The notes below the pieces were generated by a model that made no database searches, had not been told where the DNA came from, and worked only from the letters and a program-made list of their open reading frames with translations. The translations under genes were made by a program, and so were the position numbers. A stretch of 64,000 nt of DNA from an uncultured Acidobacteriaceae bacterium (GTDB lineage Bacteria > Acidobacteriota > Terriglobia > Terriglobales > Acidobacteriaceae), in the NCBI GenBank assembly GCA_903828675.1, contig CAIKND010000001.1:1-64000 (forward strand). The letters are read 5' to 3'. Of the stretch, positions 20,501-28,868 are shown in pieces. Within the stretch, counting starts at the first letter, position 1. Every line of letters begins with the position of its first letter.

Positions 20501-23500
20501 CTGCAAAGGCACTGCTGGAGCCGTGTCTTGCGAAGTCAGTTCCACGAACTCTGCCAAAAACCCCGCCGTGACCGGCACCACAAACGCCGCTCACTCCGAG
20601 ATGCTGCTGTTGTGGAAGCCGGTACGTCTGCAGGGAGTTGGAGCGGTGTCAAGCGTCATTGATGCCAGTCCGCACCCCGCCGGCAAGCTGGACCCCTGGC
20701 GTCGGCAGGTTGTATGCCTCTTCGGCCTGGCGCTGAATGGCACGCCGATCTCCACCACGAATCCGTACGATTCGTCGAACGCCTTCACTTGCAATGCCAA
20801 CATGAAGTTCTCAGTCGATCGCTTGCCTTTGGAGGCAACCGTAGGCTGGGATGCCACTCTCAACGGGAACCTGGCGGAACAACTGATCGAGCCCACAATC
20901 ATGGGAGCCTATGAAGGTGCGGGGATCACCGTACTCGGCAAAGGCGTGAAGTTCCCAGCCGGCACCGATCCATTTGCCTCCGATGTCTTCCCGACAGGAA
21001 CCTTGCTGCTGACGGCCAGTGATTGCGGCGGCACCAGAACCACACCCGCAAACCCGTACCCGAGCAACTTCTTGTGCAATCCGTCCTCGATTGATGGCCT
21101 GACGGTCAAGAACAGCTCACAGGGCGGTGGCGGCATCCTCGTTCACGGCTGGAGCCACAGTCTCCAAATCGCCAACAACCGGGTGCTGAACAATCAGGGC
21201 ACTCTGTCCGGTGGCATCACCATCGGCCAGGGCGAGCACCCCGATGCCTTCCTCGTCGGCGGAGCTGCAGTAGCGACGGTTCCAGGCTCGTGCATCATCA
21301 ACACCGGCAATGCACCAACAAACATGGCTCTGCCGTTCTGCTTCGACAGAGACGTCAATGTCCATAACAACCAGGTCATTCAGAATTCCTCACTCGGCGA
21401 CGAACTCTTCTCGTCAACCCCTGCGGGCGCCGGTGGCGTTACCTTCTGCAATGGCAGCGACTACTACAAGTTCAACTACAACTGGGTTTGCGGCAACATG
21501 AGCACCGGTGACGGCGCTGGTGTTGCACACATCGGGTACAGCTACGATGGCGACATCGAGCACAACTCGATCCTCTTCAACCAGAGTACGAACCCGACGA
21601 TCACCACCAACGGCGGCGGTCTCCTCATCATGGGTGCGCCGGATCAGGATCCTCCCTGCGCCCTCACGAACGACAATGATTGCCTCTCAGCTCCGGGGAC
21701 CATTACACCAAGCGATGGCACAGGCCCCGGCTTGGTCATCAACGCAAACCTGATTCTGGGCAATGCTGCTGACAGCGGTAGCGGCGGCGGCTTGAGATTG
21801 CAACACATCAACGGTAATGATGTGCTCAATTTCCCCAAGGGCAACGCAAATGCTGCGTGGCCGTCCATTGCTGGTCACCCCTCACAGCCATCTTTCCAGA
21901 CGAAGACCCCCTGGAATGCGGTGCAGGTAACCAACAACATCATCGCCAATAACGTCGCCGGTTGGGACGGAGGCGGTGTGTCACTGCAAGACGCGCTGGC
22001 GGCGGACCTGATCAATAACACCATCGTCTCCAACAACTCCACAGCCTCTTCCGGTGTGCTGTTCCAATCCTTGTTCGCGCCGTTGGCCAGCACCCCAGGG
22101 GTCAACTGCACTGCAAACAACGGGTCAAACTCCTGCCCGCAGGTCGCAGGCTTGGTTAGCGTGACAAACAGTGCGGTACTGGTGGCCAACATCAGCCAAC
22201 TCACTGGAGGCACCGCCTCTGTCACCTGCCCGACCAACCATGGCACAGCTGGGTCGTGCACAAAGTACTCGGTTCCGGTACTTTACAACGACATCATCTG
22301 GAAGAACCGCTCCTTCATGATCGGCGTGGGCGGCTTGGCCAGCGGACTGACAAACCAAAACAACCAGGTAACAATGTATAACTCGCCCTTCGGTGCAGCG
22401 GCACCCACCGCAGCAGCGAGCCAGACATCCACTGGGGCTTGCAACGATACAAACGCCAGCTATTGGGATATCGGCGTCCGCGGCGACTTGGCTCCGGGTA
22501 ACCACTCGGCAGGCACGTTGTCTCCCATCTACTCCGTGCTCACCAATAACGCCGGTCTGTCTGAAATCGGTGGCGGCTCCAACGATCTGCTGGCTCCGAG
22601 TGCGGTGGTCAACAGCATGTACTGCGACGGCGCGCGAGTGCCGGTCGAAGCTGTAACCTCGCTCGCTTTGAAGTATCCCGGCTGGCAGGTGCCTCCCGGA
22701 ACGAACGAGTCCAACGGGCTTCCGGCGCCGCCGTTCACTCTGAGCCCTGCCGCAACCGTAGACGAGGGCAACAACTGGGTTAACCTCCGCTGGGGTCCCC
22801 TGTCTACGAATGTGCTGAACGCATCAGGAACTCCGGTCTTCACCTTTAACCCGTCGCTGGTAGGCACTTCGCCGGCAGTCAACTACGTTCCCCTTAACTC
22901 CGCGCAGGGAACTGCGGCTCCAAGCACCGACTTCTATGGCAATCCGCGCAAACAAGCCGGAAACCCCGTAGACGTTGGAGCAATCGAGTATCAGGCGCCT
23001 ACCTTCGCTGTTCTCAGTGTCTCGCCCACGAGTCTGGCTTTTGGCAGCATCGTGACCGGCAACACCAGCACCGCGCAAACCCTCACCCTATCCAACGCAG
23101 GCGGAGCTACCGCGACAGGCATTACCGTGGTCGTCACCGCTCCATTCTCCAGGCCAACTGGCGCTGCGGGTGGAACTTGTAACCCAGCCTTGCCGGCAAG
23201 TTCAACCTGCACCATCAACGTGGTGTTCTCGCCAACCTCTGCGGTGGCCTCAACAGGAACAGTCACAATTACCGGAAGCGTAGCTGTTACTGGCTCGCCA
23301 GTTGCTCTGACCGGCACCGGCCTGGCAGCGACACACACTGCAACCGTTACCCCCACAACACTCGCCTTCGGAGTCTGGCCAACTGGCAACAACAGCGCCG
23401 CGAAGACCCTGACGGTGACCAACACTGGCAACTCCGCACTCGCTGGTGGCACCTTCACCTTCGGCGGCGGGACTCCTCAACCCTTCTCCCGCCCAGGAGG

Positions 23501-24038
23501 AGCAGCCGGTGGAACCTGCACAGCTACCTTGGCGGTTGGCGCTTCGTGCACAGTCAACGTGGTGTTCAGGCCGACTACAGCCGTGCTCTACCAAAGAACA
23601 CTCGCTGTGGCCTTCACGGGCACAACGGTCACGGGTTCCACGGTAACACTCACCGGCACCGGAGGAGCAGCACCGGCAGTCACGATTCTGCCTAATCCGC
23701 TGCTGATCACGTTGCCAACGGGTGCAACCAACATAACGGGAACAGGTACGGTTACCTTCACCAACACTGCGGCCGTCGGAGGTTCGAATGTCACGGTGTC
23801 CAACATCGCCGCAACAGGCGGGTCAATTCTGACGTATTTCTTCAACGTCGGAACGCTCGCCGGACCCGACAACTGCACCGGAGCAATCATCGCGCCGGGA
23901 GCATCGTGCACGGTAACCGTCAGATTCACCAACACTGGTTCCGCAAGAGGTACAACTCGTACCGGAACCTTGACGTTTACGGATAGCGGAAATGCAAGCC
24001 CGCAGTCCATAGTGCTGAATGGCTTTGCAACTCCTTAG
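14541..24038 (+). CDS. Giant secreted multidomain protein: ligand-less cupredoxin, SdrD_B-like, IPT, beta-helix and ASH repeats
   Basis: A 3165-residue exported protein, third gene of the copper operon (14 bases after the second; AGGAG upstream). In order: signal peptide (1-30); multicopper-like cupredoxin domains (to about 430) that keep the fold pattern QAPMGLYGILVV but no H-x-H ligands; a cadherin-like Ig domain (about 443-533, LIANDTN); SdrD_B/carboxypeptidase-like modules from about 811 (FVFEDDYPLNGEHDSGGG) and 1139 (FLDTDYSGVSNDQKPG); an IPT/TIG-like domain (about 1865-1960); a right-handed beta-helix (about 1964-2550, repeats such as VTNNIIANNVAGWDGGG); a choice-of-anchor Q-like tail (VDVGAIEY, about 2810); three choice-of-anchor D/ASH repeats (2823-3165). 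No sorting signal is visible. It is probably the surface scaffold for the two copper proteins. Function is inferred from context only. Confidence 0.85.
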   Translation: MRINSLKAITKTAARGAAVLLLGAGMAAAQQQVNLSAGRTNVTLPDGSLVPMWGYSCGAAITGSTATCAALNPTAPAAAPFVTPPTPGWSPVVITVPASAGGLTVNMVNNLPVPTSMVIVGQLGAGLGSARTTDSSPNHSAQGTTWPIAGSGPTFTPPAQPDRVRSLAQEVASGGGTSTLTWSSLKPGTYLIESGTHPSIQAPMGLYGILVVTSAPVAGTPATPGCAYPGATANSCAVPYSAEVPLLFSEIDKVQNTAADTAVSTTGFSETTVWTGGPNGCGAHYTCYPPTVNYSPTYYLINGVAFNRTAPAASVFSTLPASSVTGNVLVRLVNAGLRMHVPAIVGSQTGTAAKSGLTLIAEDGNVLPGIPRIQNEVFLAAGKTYDVMINAPAAGAAALPIYDRELSLSGGAINRDAGMLAYIGVNGALLTTGGGVGVAVARPDTYTALVAGQTLTVADPARGLIANDTNVLGVALLTQATSGTVALNTNGTFSYVPGGSATSDSFAYCANGTVTAGVCSSGITATVTLSPTNIADSGIVCTAGTFNSNVATFLAVKTPGVLANCKDGANLPLTVNTPSVTATGMTVLPNVNGGFTAIAPAAGTYTFSFQAKNSLGTVSALTTATVVFPPGSNLQVTVLDGADKKTTITDYRWIVEEDRTFFVNPICAAAQGQATPPAGCATTGPVVNFGTNFHTSFMPLVATGCTGPLSCADDQTVGGAQVTPAPARSYPSDVALDPTKRYYISVLPGDAAQPFIAGYTGAPDCSATGVVAGSCGHGMGGAPIPTVLNGTHSGQAITVLTEPSPYPPATLSAFVFEDDYPLNGEHDSGGGIDVLSPNEAGLGGFQITLQDNAGGTGDSTGAPTYDMFNMPLSNSLAGTIDPTTKLDACPIATQATAASQAGDSSQNGIAGMIITCPKYESDGKTLSPLAGQVVVKNLYPGRYGVIANPGADRIGRGEEWVQTNTLDGQKAHDSFMRIGEPGYFQEFGPAGYHVTIGFANPKIINDRGKALCSAAGADCAHEVKGHVTTARMSRTPDERLYGSGNHDAYAFTQCYVSIGDPDGADFGFSKCDDQGNFDFPSGTVPAGNWKVTTFDQWNDQVVDGITTAVGMCNAGTTTNCKAVVDMGEVAVHQWQANIYTRTFLDTDYSGVSNDQKPGLPLSATNIRFRDGSYSNFNNTDLNGYAGFNEVFPLFNWYVIESDSTRYKNTGTHVVYDTGGPDDGTSPNGVACNSSSTTSKGCGSSSIAANLANTYEANPLPAALSVPGAVYCSDADCTGASIANGPVPSSTTNHSSGRIDPGWVDSYGWQGYSGQNNFLEFGKKPFAQGENGGIRGHVVYASTRPFDDPQHLLQLSWEPLIPHVRINLYREDIAADGITKTLALVDHTETTSFDDWAQGFRSDGVPNMNCPGQGTDTTTVADPYFWYTLQNQPQWLDVYNSLHGGPAPTPLPNGSQFKCYDGMHNWNQLQPAPYDGMYKFPSVTSINPTTGKPGGTNCTGCTTNPDTTDPFRVGTPMLPDGKYVVEVVVPPGYELVKEEDKNILIGDNFIAPVTQQFGGLGNIFILPDQAEINAYYNANNAQNATDNLGRIPDLPSHESDTGSDESYWPCVGETRVVPDFISLFPGSGEVAPFAGASRPLCDRKLVSLDDQTSVLTKFYLFTQTHAAAHFSGQITDDFAAEFDPFSPAFGEKFAPAYLPVAIKDWAGNEVNRVYADQWGTYNGLNYSTWEVNPPNPTGYGPTMMVTCMNDAGPIPDPNNLGQVITDPLFQSGYSDFCYQLPFMPGQTGYFDTPVVPTSAFAGDYNTPDCAYPDATPAVSEVDGDGVGPWVSAQNHQITITALGNQNVDNYNYSGPSATAAPYNQQRIQRHYGFLARCTTPNGSATCSTASSVTIGGVAATIVNWSDTSITVNVPAGVPACAIQQQAQYGGSNANCGQLVITAGNGKQSIDAVTVTVGGKAPTHVAASQTVQSAIDAAKPGDLLIIDPTCKGTAGAVSCEVSSTNSAKNPAVTGTTNAAHSEMLLLWKPVRLQGVGAVSSVIDASPHPAGKLDPWRRQVVCLFGLALNGTPISTTNPYDSSNAFTCNANMKFSVDRLPLEATVGWDATLNGNLAEQLIEPTIMGAYEGAGITVLGKGVKFPAGTDPFASDVFPTGTLLLTASDCGGTRTTPANPYPSNFLCNPSSIDGLTVKNSSQGGGGILVHGWSHSLQIANNRVLNNQGTLSGGITIGQGEHPDAFLVGGAAVATVPGSCIINTGNAPTNMALPFCFDRDVNVHNNQVIQNSSLGDELFSSTPAGAGGVTFCNGSDYYKFNYNWVCGNMSTGDGAGVAHIGYSYDGDIEHNSILFNQSTNPTITTNGGGLLIMGAPDQDPPCALTNDNDCLSAPGTITPSDGTGPGLVINANLILGNAADSGSGGGLRLQHINGNDVLNFPKGNANAAWPSIAGHPSQPSFQTKTPWNAVQVTNNIIANNVAGWDGGGVSLQDALAADLINNTIVSNNSTASSGVLFQSLFAPLASTPGVNCTANNGSNSCPQVAGLVSVTNSAVLVANISQLTGGTASVTCPTNHGTAGSCTKYSVPVLYNDIIWKNRSFMIGVGGLASGLTNQNNQVTMYNSPFGAAAPTAAASQTSTGACNDTNASYWDIGVRGDLAPGNHSAGTLSPIYSVLTNNAGLSEIGGGSNDLLAPSAVVNSMYCDGARVPVEAVTSLALKYPGWQVPPGTNESNGLPAPPFTLSPAATVDEGNNWVNLRWGPLSTNVLNASGTPVFTFNPSLVGTSPAVNYVPLNSAQGTAAPSTDFYGNPRKQAGNPVDVGAIEYQAPTFAVLSVSPTSLAFGSIVTGNTSTAQTLTLSNAGGATATGITVVVTAPFSRPTGAAGGTCNPALPASSTCTINVVFSPTSAVASTGTVTITGSVAVTGSPVALTGTGLAATHTATVTPTTLAFGVWPTGNNSAAKTLTVTNTGNSALAGGTFTFGGGTPQPFSRPGGAAGGTCTATLAVGASCTVNVVFRPTTAVLYQRTLAVAFTGTTVTGSTVTLTGTGGAAPAVTILPNPLLITLPTGATNITGTGTVTFTNTAAVGGSNVTVSNIAATGGSILTYFFNVGTLAGPDNCTGAIIAPGASCTVTVRFTNTGSARGTTRTGTLTFTDSGNASPQSIVLNGFATP

Positions 24039-24068
24039 TCGGAGACGTGATGCTCGGGCCATCGCCGC

Positions 24069-24167
24069 CAAACTGATTGTCGAATTCTCGGCGATCAGTT
24101 TGACGGAAACAAAATTGATCAACCAAAATCAAAGCCTGGCAAACGGAAAACCAGTCGTTTGCCAGGC
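24069..24167 (+). terminator. Two consecutive hairpins after the giant gene
   Basis: A 9-bp stem CAAACTGAT/ATCAGTTTG (24069-24077 with 24094-24102) is followed by a perfect 12-bp stem GCCTGGCAAACG/CGTTTGCCAGGC (24134-24145 with 24156-24167). No T-run follows, so they may attenuate or stabilise the long transcript rather than end it. The next gene starts at 24195. Confidence 0.5.
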
Positions 24168-24194
24168 AGCATTTCACGTAAGAGGTGAGAGCGA

Positions 24195-24734
24195 ATGTTT
24201 AATCATCAAGCTTCAGTCAGGAGCACTTTCCGGATCGCGGGGCTCATTGTCGGCAGCTTCTTGGCTCCGGTGCTCATCGCGCAAGCCGCAACTCCCAGCC
24301 AGCCCCCGGCGGACTCCAAGGCAACATCCTCCTCAGTTCCTGTCCACTCTGCATCACCAACCCGCTATCAGCCCGATCCGTTTGCGGGGCGGGCAGGCAG
24401 GTATTACAAAGTCGTTTGGGGCGTCGATTCGCTGAGTGTCAAGGCTGCTGAGTCGGGTGAACTGATTCGATTCTCTTACCGGGTTTTGGACTCGCAAAGA
24501 GCCAAAGTTCTAAATGACAAGAGGGTCGAGGCCTTTCTAAACTCCCCGGCTCGACATATCCAACTGGTCATCCCGTCGTTGGAGAAGGTTGGGCAACTGC
24601 GCCAGAGCAATACCCCCCAGTCCGGCACTTCCTATTGGATGGCATTCTCTAACCCGCACAGAGCGGTCAAGCGCGGAGATCGCGTCAACGTCGTAATCGG
24701 CCAGTTTCATGCGGACGGTCTGGTTGTTGAATAA
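24195..24734 (+). CDS. Small secreted protein of unknown function, end of the copper operon
   Basis: A 179-residue protein with a signal peptide (hydrophobic core IAGLIVGSFLAPVLIAQA), then a Ser/Pro-rich linker and a compact domain beginning near YYKVVWGVDSLSVKAAESG and ending in VNVVIGQFHADGLVVE. AGAGGTGAGAG lies just upstream of the ATG. I do not recognise a named family. There are no Cys residues, no heme motif and no His cluster. Its place 156 bases after the giant gene and its export suggest an accessory part of the copper-protein complex. Confidence 0.6.
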   Translation: MFNHQASVRSTFRIAGLIVGSFLAPVLIAQAATPSQPPADSKATSSSVPVHSASPTRYQPDPFAGRAGRYYKVVWGVDSLSVKAAESGELIRFSYRVLDSQRAKVLNDKRVEAFLNSPARHIQLVIPSLEKVGQLRQSNTPQSGTSYWMAFSNPHRAVKRGDRVNVVIGQFHADGLVVE

Positions 24735-24853
24735 CACCCGCATTGCTCAAAACTGAAAGCTGAAAAGCAGCCTTGTGGTCTTGATGCCAACCAAATTAGC
24801 CAGGTTTGATTCCAGATGGGTCAACCTTGAAATCAGTAAGCGAGGATCGACAG

Positions 24854-25741
24854 ATGATTCGAAAGACTATGCTTGCCGTTGCTCTCATGTGCGCTGTTAC
24901 TTCGGCTTCGGCTGCCGATAATAGCCACTCCAACAAGACACTTTCTGCCTCTGAGATTGTAGAAAAGAACATTCAGGCGCGTGGCGGTCTAAGTGCCTGG
25001 CATGCCGTGCAGGCCTTGTCGTTTGAAGGGAAACTGGGCGCAGGTGGCAACCGTCGGCCGACACTGCCCCTCCCTATGCCTGATAAGCATTTGCCAAGCC
25101 TAACATCAGCCCAGCGACTGCCGGAAGAGGCGCAACTGCCTTTCAAGATGCTCATGCACAGGCCGCGGCAGGTCCGCTTTGAGATTCAGTTCAAAGGCCA
25201 GACGGCGTTCCAGGTATTTGATGGCGCGCACGGTTGGAAGATGAGGCCTTATCTAAACCGTCAAGACGTGGAGCCGTTCACAGCGGACGAGTTGAAGGCC
25301 GCGTCATTGCAGCCCGACCTCGATGGCCCCTTGGTCGACTACGCGGCCAAGGGAACTCGTGTTGAACTCGGCGGCCAGGAGAAAGTCGAGAGCCGCGACA
25401 CCTACAAGCTCACGCTCACCACCAAGGGTGGTGAGAAAACTCACGTGTGGGTCGACGCTCAGACCTTCCTCGAGACCAAAGTAGAGGGTCAACCCAGGCG
25501 CCTCGATGGAAAGCTCCATCCAGTAGAGGTCTTTTATCGGGACTACCGTCAGGTAAGCGGCCTCCAGATTCCTTTCATTCTGGAGACGAGAGTCCTTCCG
25601 AATTCGGACGCGACGGCAAGAGAAAAGGAAGTCCCCCTTCAAGCCGAGAAGATCGTCGTCGAGAAGGTCGTAGTCAACCCAAAGCTGGAAACTGCGATGT
25701 TCTCGAAGCCTGAGATTCAGACCGCATCGAGTCAACGCTAA
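24854..25741 (+). CDS. Secreted LolA/RseB-like fold protein
   Basis: About 295 residues. The start at 24854 is preferred because GAGGA lies 7-8 bases upstream and the signal peptide (MIRKTMLAVALMCAVTSASAAD) begins there. The pattern SASEIVEKNIQARGGLSAWHAVQALSFEG followed by paired strands (KMRPYLNRQDVEP, VESRDTYKLTLTTKGG, THVWVDAQTFLETKVEG) resembles periplasmic lipoprotein-carrier or outer-membrane sorting proteins with a LolA-type half-barrel. Co-directional with the copper operon 119 bases downstream, so a role in delivering or anchoring its products is possible. Family assignment is by pattern only. Confidence 0.6.
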   Translation: MIRKTMLAVALMCAVTSASAADNSHSNKTLSASEIVEKNIQARGGLSAWHAVQALSFEGKLGAGGNRRPTLPLPMPDKHLPSLTSAQRLPEEAQLPFKMLMHRPRQVRFEIQFKGQTAFQVFDGAHGWKMRPYLNRQDVEPFTADELKAASLQPDLDGPLVDYAAKGTRVELGGQEKVESRDTYKLTLTTKGGEKTHVWVDAQTFLETKVEGQPRRLDGKLHPVEVFYRDYRQVSGLQIPFILETRVLPNSDATAREKEVPLQAEKIVVEKVVVNPKLETAMFSKPEIQTASSQR

Positions 25742-26088
25742 GGCATTTTCGTTTCGAGCGTTAACTGCACGTCGGTTGCCCATCCTTGAATCGCACTTTG
25801 ATTTAAGGGTGGGTGAACCAAAACCATGATTTCGCCTGTATATATTCGAACGGAAAATGCTTCAGACACGACACGAAGCCGGTCGCAAGGCAGCAAGCAG
25901 GACATCTGTCTGCTTCTGTCTTACGGCCATGTTTATGGGCGGTTTAGTCCCGGTAGAATTGCATTAACGATTGAAAGATGTAGCGAAACACAACTCCGAA
26001 GACCCGTTTATCTATTTCCCCGAGAAAATGCTCGTCGCATATCCATGCTTTCGTTCTGAGATGCCAGTCCCCATTTCACAACCCCTGG
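25742..26088. other. Intergenic region, nothing recognised
   Basis: About 350 bases between the convergent LolA-like gene and the decayed integrase pair. No hairpin with a T-run, no repeat and no credible gene was seen; a short plus-strand frame (25826-26059) has no recognisable features. Confidence 0.4.
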
Positions 26089-27366
26089 TCATCGCGTGGC
26101 AAGTTCATCGTTGATGCTCGATCGAAAAGCAGATTCGCCCGCCGGAAAAATCCGTCTTCTATGTCCCAGACAATTCCACCTCTGCTGGCTTGCAGTGCCT
26201 TGCGCCGGGGCAGCTACCACTGCATTCAGCCTCGGCTCTTCGTACTGCATCTCCAGTGTAGATGCCAACCCTTCTCGAATCTTTGAAAAGTCCTGGAAGG
26301 AAAGCGAGGGAGTATCCATCTTCTCGGCAATCGTCCTCAGCTGCCGACGCAATATATTGCTCTGAATGATAGGTGTGCCGACCTTGGATGCCAGCACGAA
26401 ATCATTCTCGCCATTGAACTTGGACCTGGACTTCAGCTCCACCAGAATTTGAAACAGTGGAAGCGCAATTGGTATATCTCTTAAACGCTTTTCACTTACA
26501 GGCTCCATCTTCCCGCGAAGCCAATGACTCCTGACTGCGATGGCTCGTGGCGGGATCTGCACGCCATTCCTGCCGACTTCCTGCATCGTCAGGTTAATTC
26601 GCCGCCATTGCAGACCTGCAATCTCCGCCAGATTCATGCCTGTGAAGACTGCAATCAGCATCATCTCCTTTTCCGGGTACTGCATAATACCCAGAGCATC
26701 CTTCGCCTTGGAAACGGTAAGCACGGGCTCCTGCCTGAGTGGACGCTCCGGGAGCTTTACTAAGCTGACTGGGTTAGTGCCCCAGAAGCATCCAGCCCTC
26801 TGGGCGTGCGCGAAGATGGCATGCACTACGTTTCGAATGTGCACCACAGTCTCGAACGAGTATCCGTGAGCCAAGGCGGCTGTCGTCAGCCTAGACACAT
26901 CCTCAGGCCCAGTATCGCAGAGCCGGACCTTGCCAAGGTATGGCCAGCCCGGGATCGCCTTAAGCAGTCTACGGTCCTGGACAGGCTTCTTGCACAAAAT
27001 CCGATCCACTTCCTCAGGCCCCAGGATATGCCTCAACATTGACTGATAATATGCCTTGCCCGCAGACCTCTTGCCGGCTATATGCTCGGTTAGAAACTTT
27101 CTTTCAACGAAGCTGGCGATCGTGATCTGCGAATTCTCAACAAGCCTCTCAACGTGCAGGTCGGGCTCGCGGTCCTTCCAGGCGAACACCTCCGCATTGT
27201 TGCTTGACATATCCCCAGGCTCCGTATATTGAGTCTGCTCTCCCTGATCACTCGCACTCCTATACGCGGTCTCTGCCACGCCTGCAGGACTTCCATCCCA
27301 GAGCATTTTCCAGGCGCCGCGTACGCGACCTGCGATGCCATCTTGCGGAATTGCTTCTTGTGTCAT
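26089..27366 (-). pseudogene. Decayed tyrosine recombinase, copy 1
   Basis: A 425-codon open frame with the core-binding and catalytic-domain layout of a phage-type integrase (TIASFVERKFLTEHIAG, then LGIMQYPEKEMMLIAVFTGM...). The active site is gone: the first catalytic Arg in the TGxRxxE box is Asn (FTGMNLAEIAGLQW). The HxxR box reads FQDFSKIREG, and no downstream H...Y is present in frame. In another frame near the 3' end, RHCKPAEVELSGT can be read where RH-x8-Y would be, followed by a stop, suggesting a frameshift. It is clearly paralogous to the next gene. It may be a pseudogene or a DNA-binding relic. Confidence 0.7.
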
Positions 27367-27527
27367 TTCGCCTCCAAAGCACCGAAGTCATTGACGATAT
27401 GAGTCAATGAGTATCGCTGATGCCTGTCACATAAACTTGGAATCGTGCATTCCTTCATTAAGACTCATGGTCAGGTATTTTTAGAAGAGTGTGGAAAGTT
27501 CAACTCAAAACCAATTCAGTCGAGAGT

Positions 27528-28868
27528 TCAATTGGCTTCCTTGGAAAGAAAAGTGGGGTAGAAATCTCCGTGAGGTTTTGCCGCCTGAAAAATGACTTCT
27601 GTTCTCATTTCTGATCTTCGCTTCGGCGAGGGCGGCTGAGGTTCGCTTTGACGTCGATAGCCCAAACGAGCCCTCGATATCGGTCTTGCGCCAGCGGTCG
27701 GATATGCGAAACCAACGAGTTCGATGCAGAGTCCCTGTCCCAGGCCTTCAGACTCGGCCACAAGCGCTTTGCGCGTGCGGCGGAATACCTGCCAGGAAAT
27801 GGATGGTAATCCCATCCGCGCAGCGAGGGGCTTCAATCGGCGCTCCACAATGTTATTCGGATTCACCGGAGTGCCCTGCCGGGAGGCAAATACGAAGTCA
27901 TCGGGCCGCGTGAAACGGCCGCGCTCTTTGAGACTCCCCAAAACTCGATGCAACGCCTCTGAAATAGCGACGTCGCTGACGCGATTGCTCTTTACATTCT
28001 CCAGCGTGTCGCGGTACCACTGTTTCCTGATGGCGATAGTTCTTGGCGGTATCGGATCACCGCCCTTCTTCGTTGTCCTCTCGGTCAGGTTCACTTGCTT
28101 CCATTGCAAACCGCAGAGCTCCGCCATGCTTATGTCGGTGAGAACAGCCATTAGCATCAATTCCTTTTCCGGATGTCTCATCGACGCGAGCGCGTCTTTG
28201 GCTTGGGATAACGTGAGCGCGTGCTCCTTTGTCGACCTGGCTTTTGCTGTCTGCAACAGCTTCACGGGATTGTTCCCCATGAAACATTGTTCCCGAATCG
28301 CATACGCAAAGATGGCGCTCATGACATTGCGAATATGGCTCACCGTTTGTGCCGAGTACCCTGCTTCGACTGCCGCATCAGTAACGCGCGCTATGTGTTC
28401 GGGCCCTACGTCGCATAGCCCTAATTGGCCAATATAGGGCCAATCTAAGCATCCTGCCGGTCTCAACTTCGGCCTCTTTGAAACGGCGCGGAACGCATGG
28501 TCAACATCTTCGGGTCTAAGCACATGCTTGAGCATGGAAAGGTAATGCCTCTGGCTTGATGGCATCATCCGGGCAACGTGCTCCGGCACGAATCTTCTCT
28601 CCACGAAGCTTGCCACCGTCATTCTGGATTGCTGCGCCGATGCATTCCGGAGCATTACGGAAAGAAGGTCATTCCAGGCGATCCACTGGGCGTCAGTCTC
28701 GGTTAGCCCTGTCGGCGTTACGGCCCTGCTCGGGCCAATGACGACGGGCTCAGATGAATGGCCTAGACCAAGACCATGCGAGTCCAGCGCGTCCTCGCGC
28801 CAGCTGAGTCTCCAGTAGCCTTCCTCTAGATACAGATTGCTGTACTTGTGCAGAATTACTTGATCCAT
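27528..28868 (-). pseudogene. Decayed tyrosine recombinase, copy 2
   Basis: A 446-codon paralogue of the neighbouring integrase-like gene, same strand, 161 bases apart (shared blocks: ASFVERRFVPEHVA, GPEHIARVTDAA, PEKELMLMAVLT). The first catalytic Arg is Ser (TDISMAELCGLQW), and the HxxR box is QVFR. The last roughly 70 residues look frameshifted: in the adjacent frame around 27675-27720, SHIRPLAQDRY restores the H-x8-Y spacing expected of the nucleophile region. So it is probably an inactivated integrase. The pair may mark the edge of an old element. Confidence 0.7.

Noticed and set aside
26089-28868. The two recombinases as an active tandem integrase module
   Set aside because: The first catalytic Arg and the in-frame Tyr are missing in both, so catalysis is not credible as assembled.
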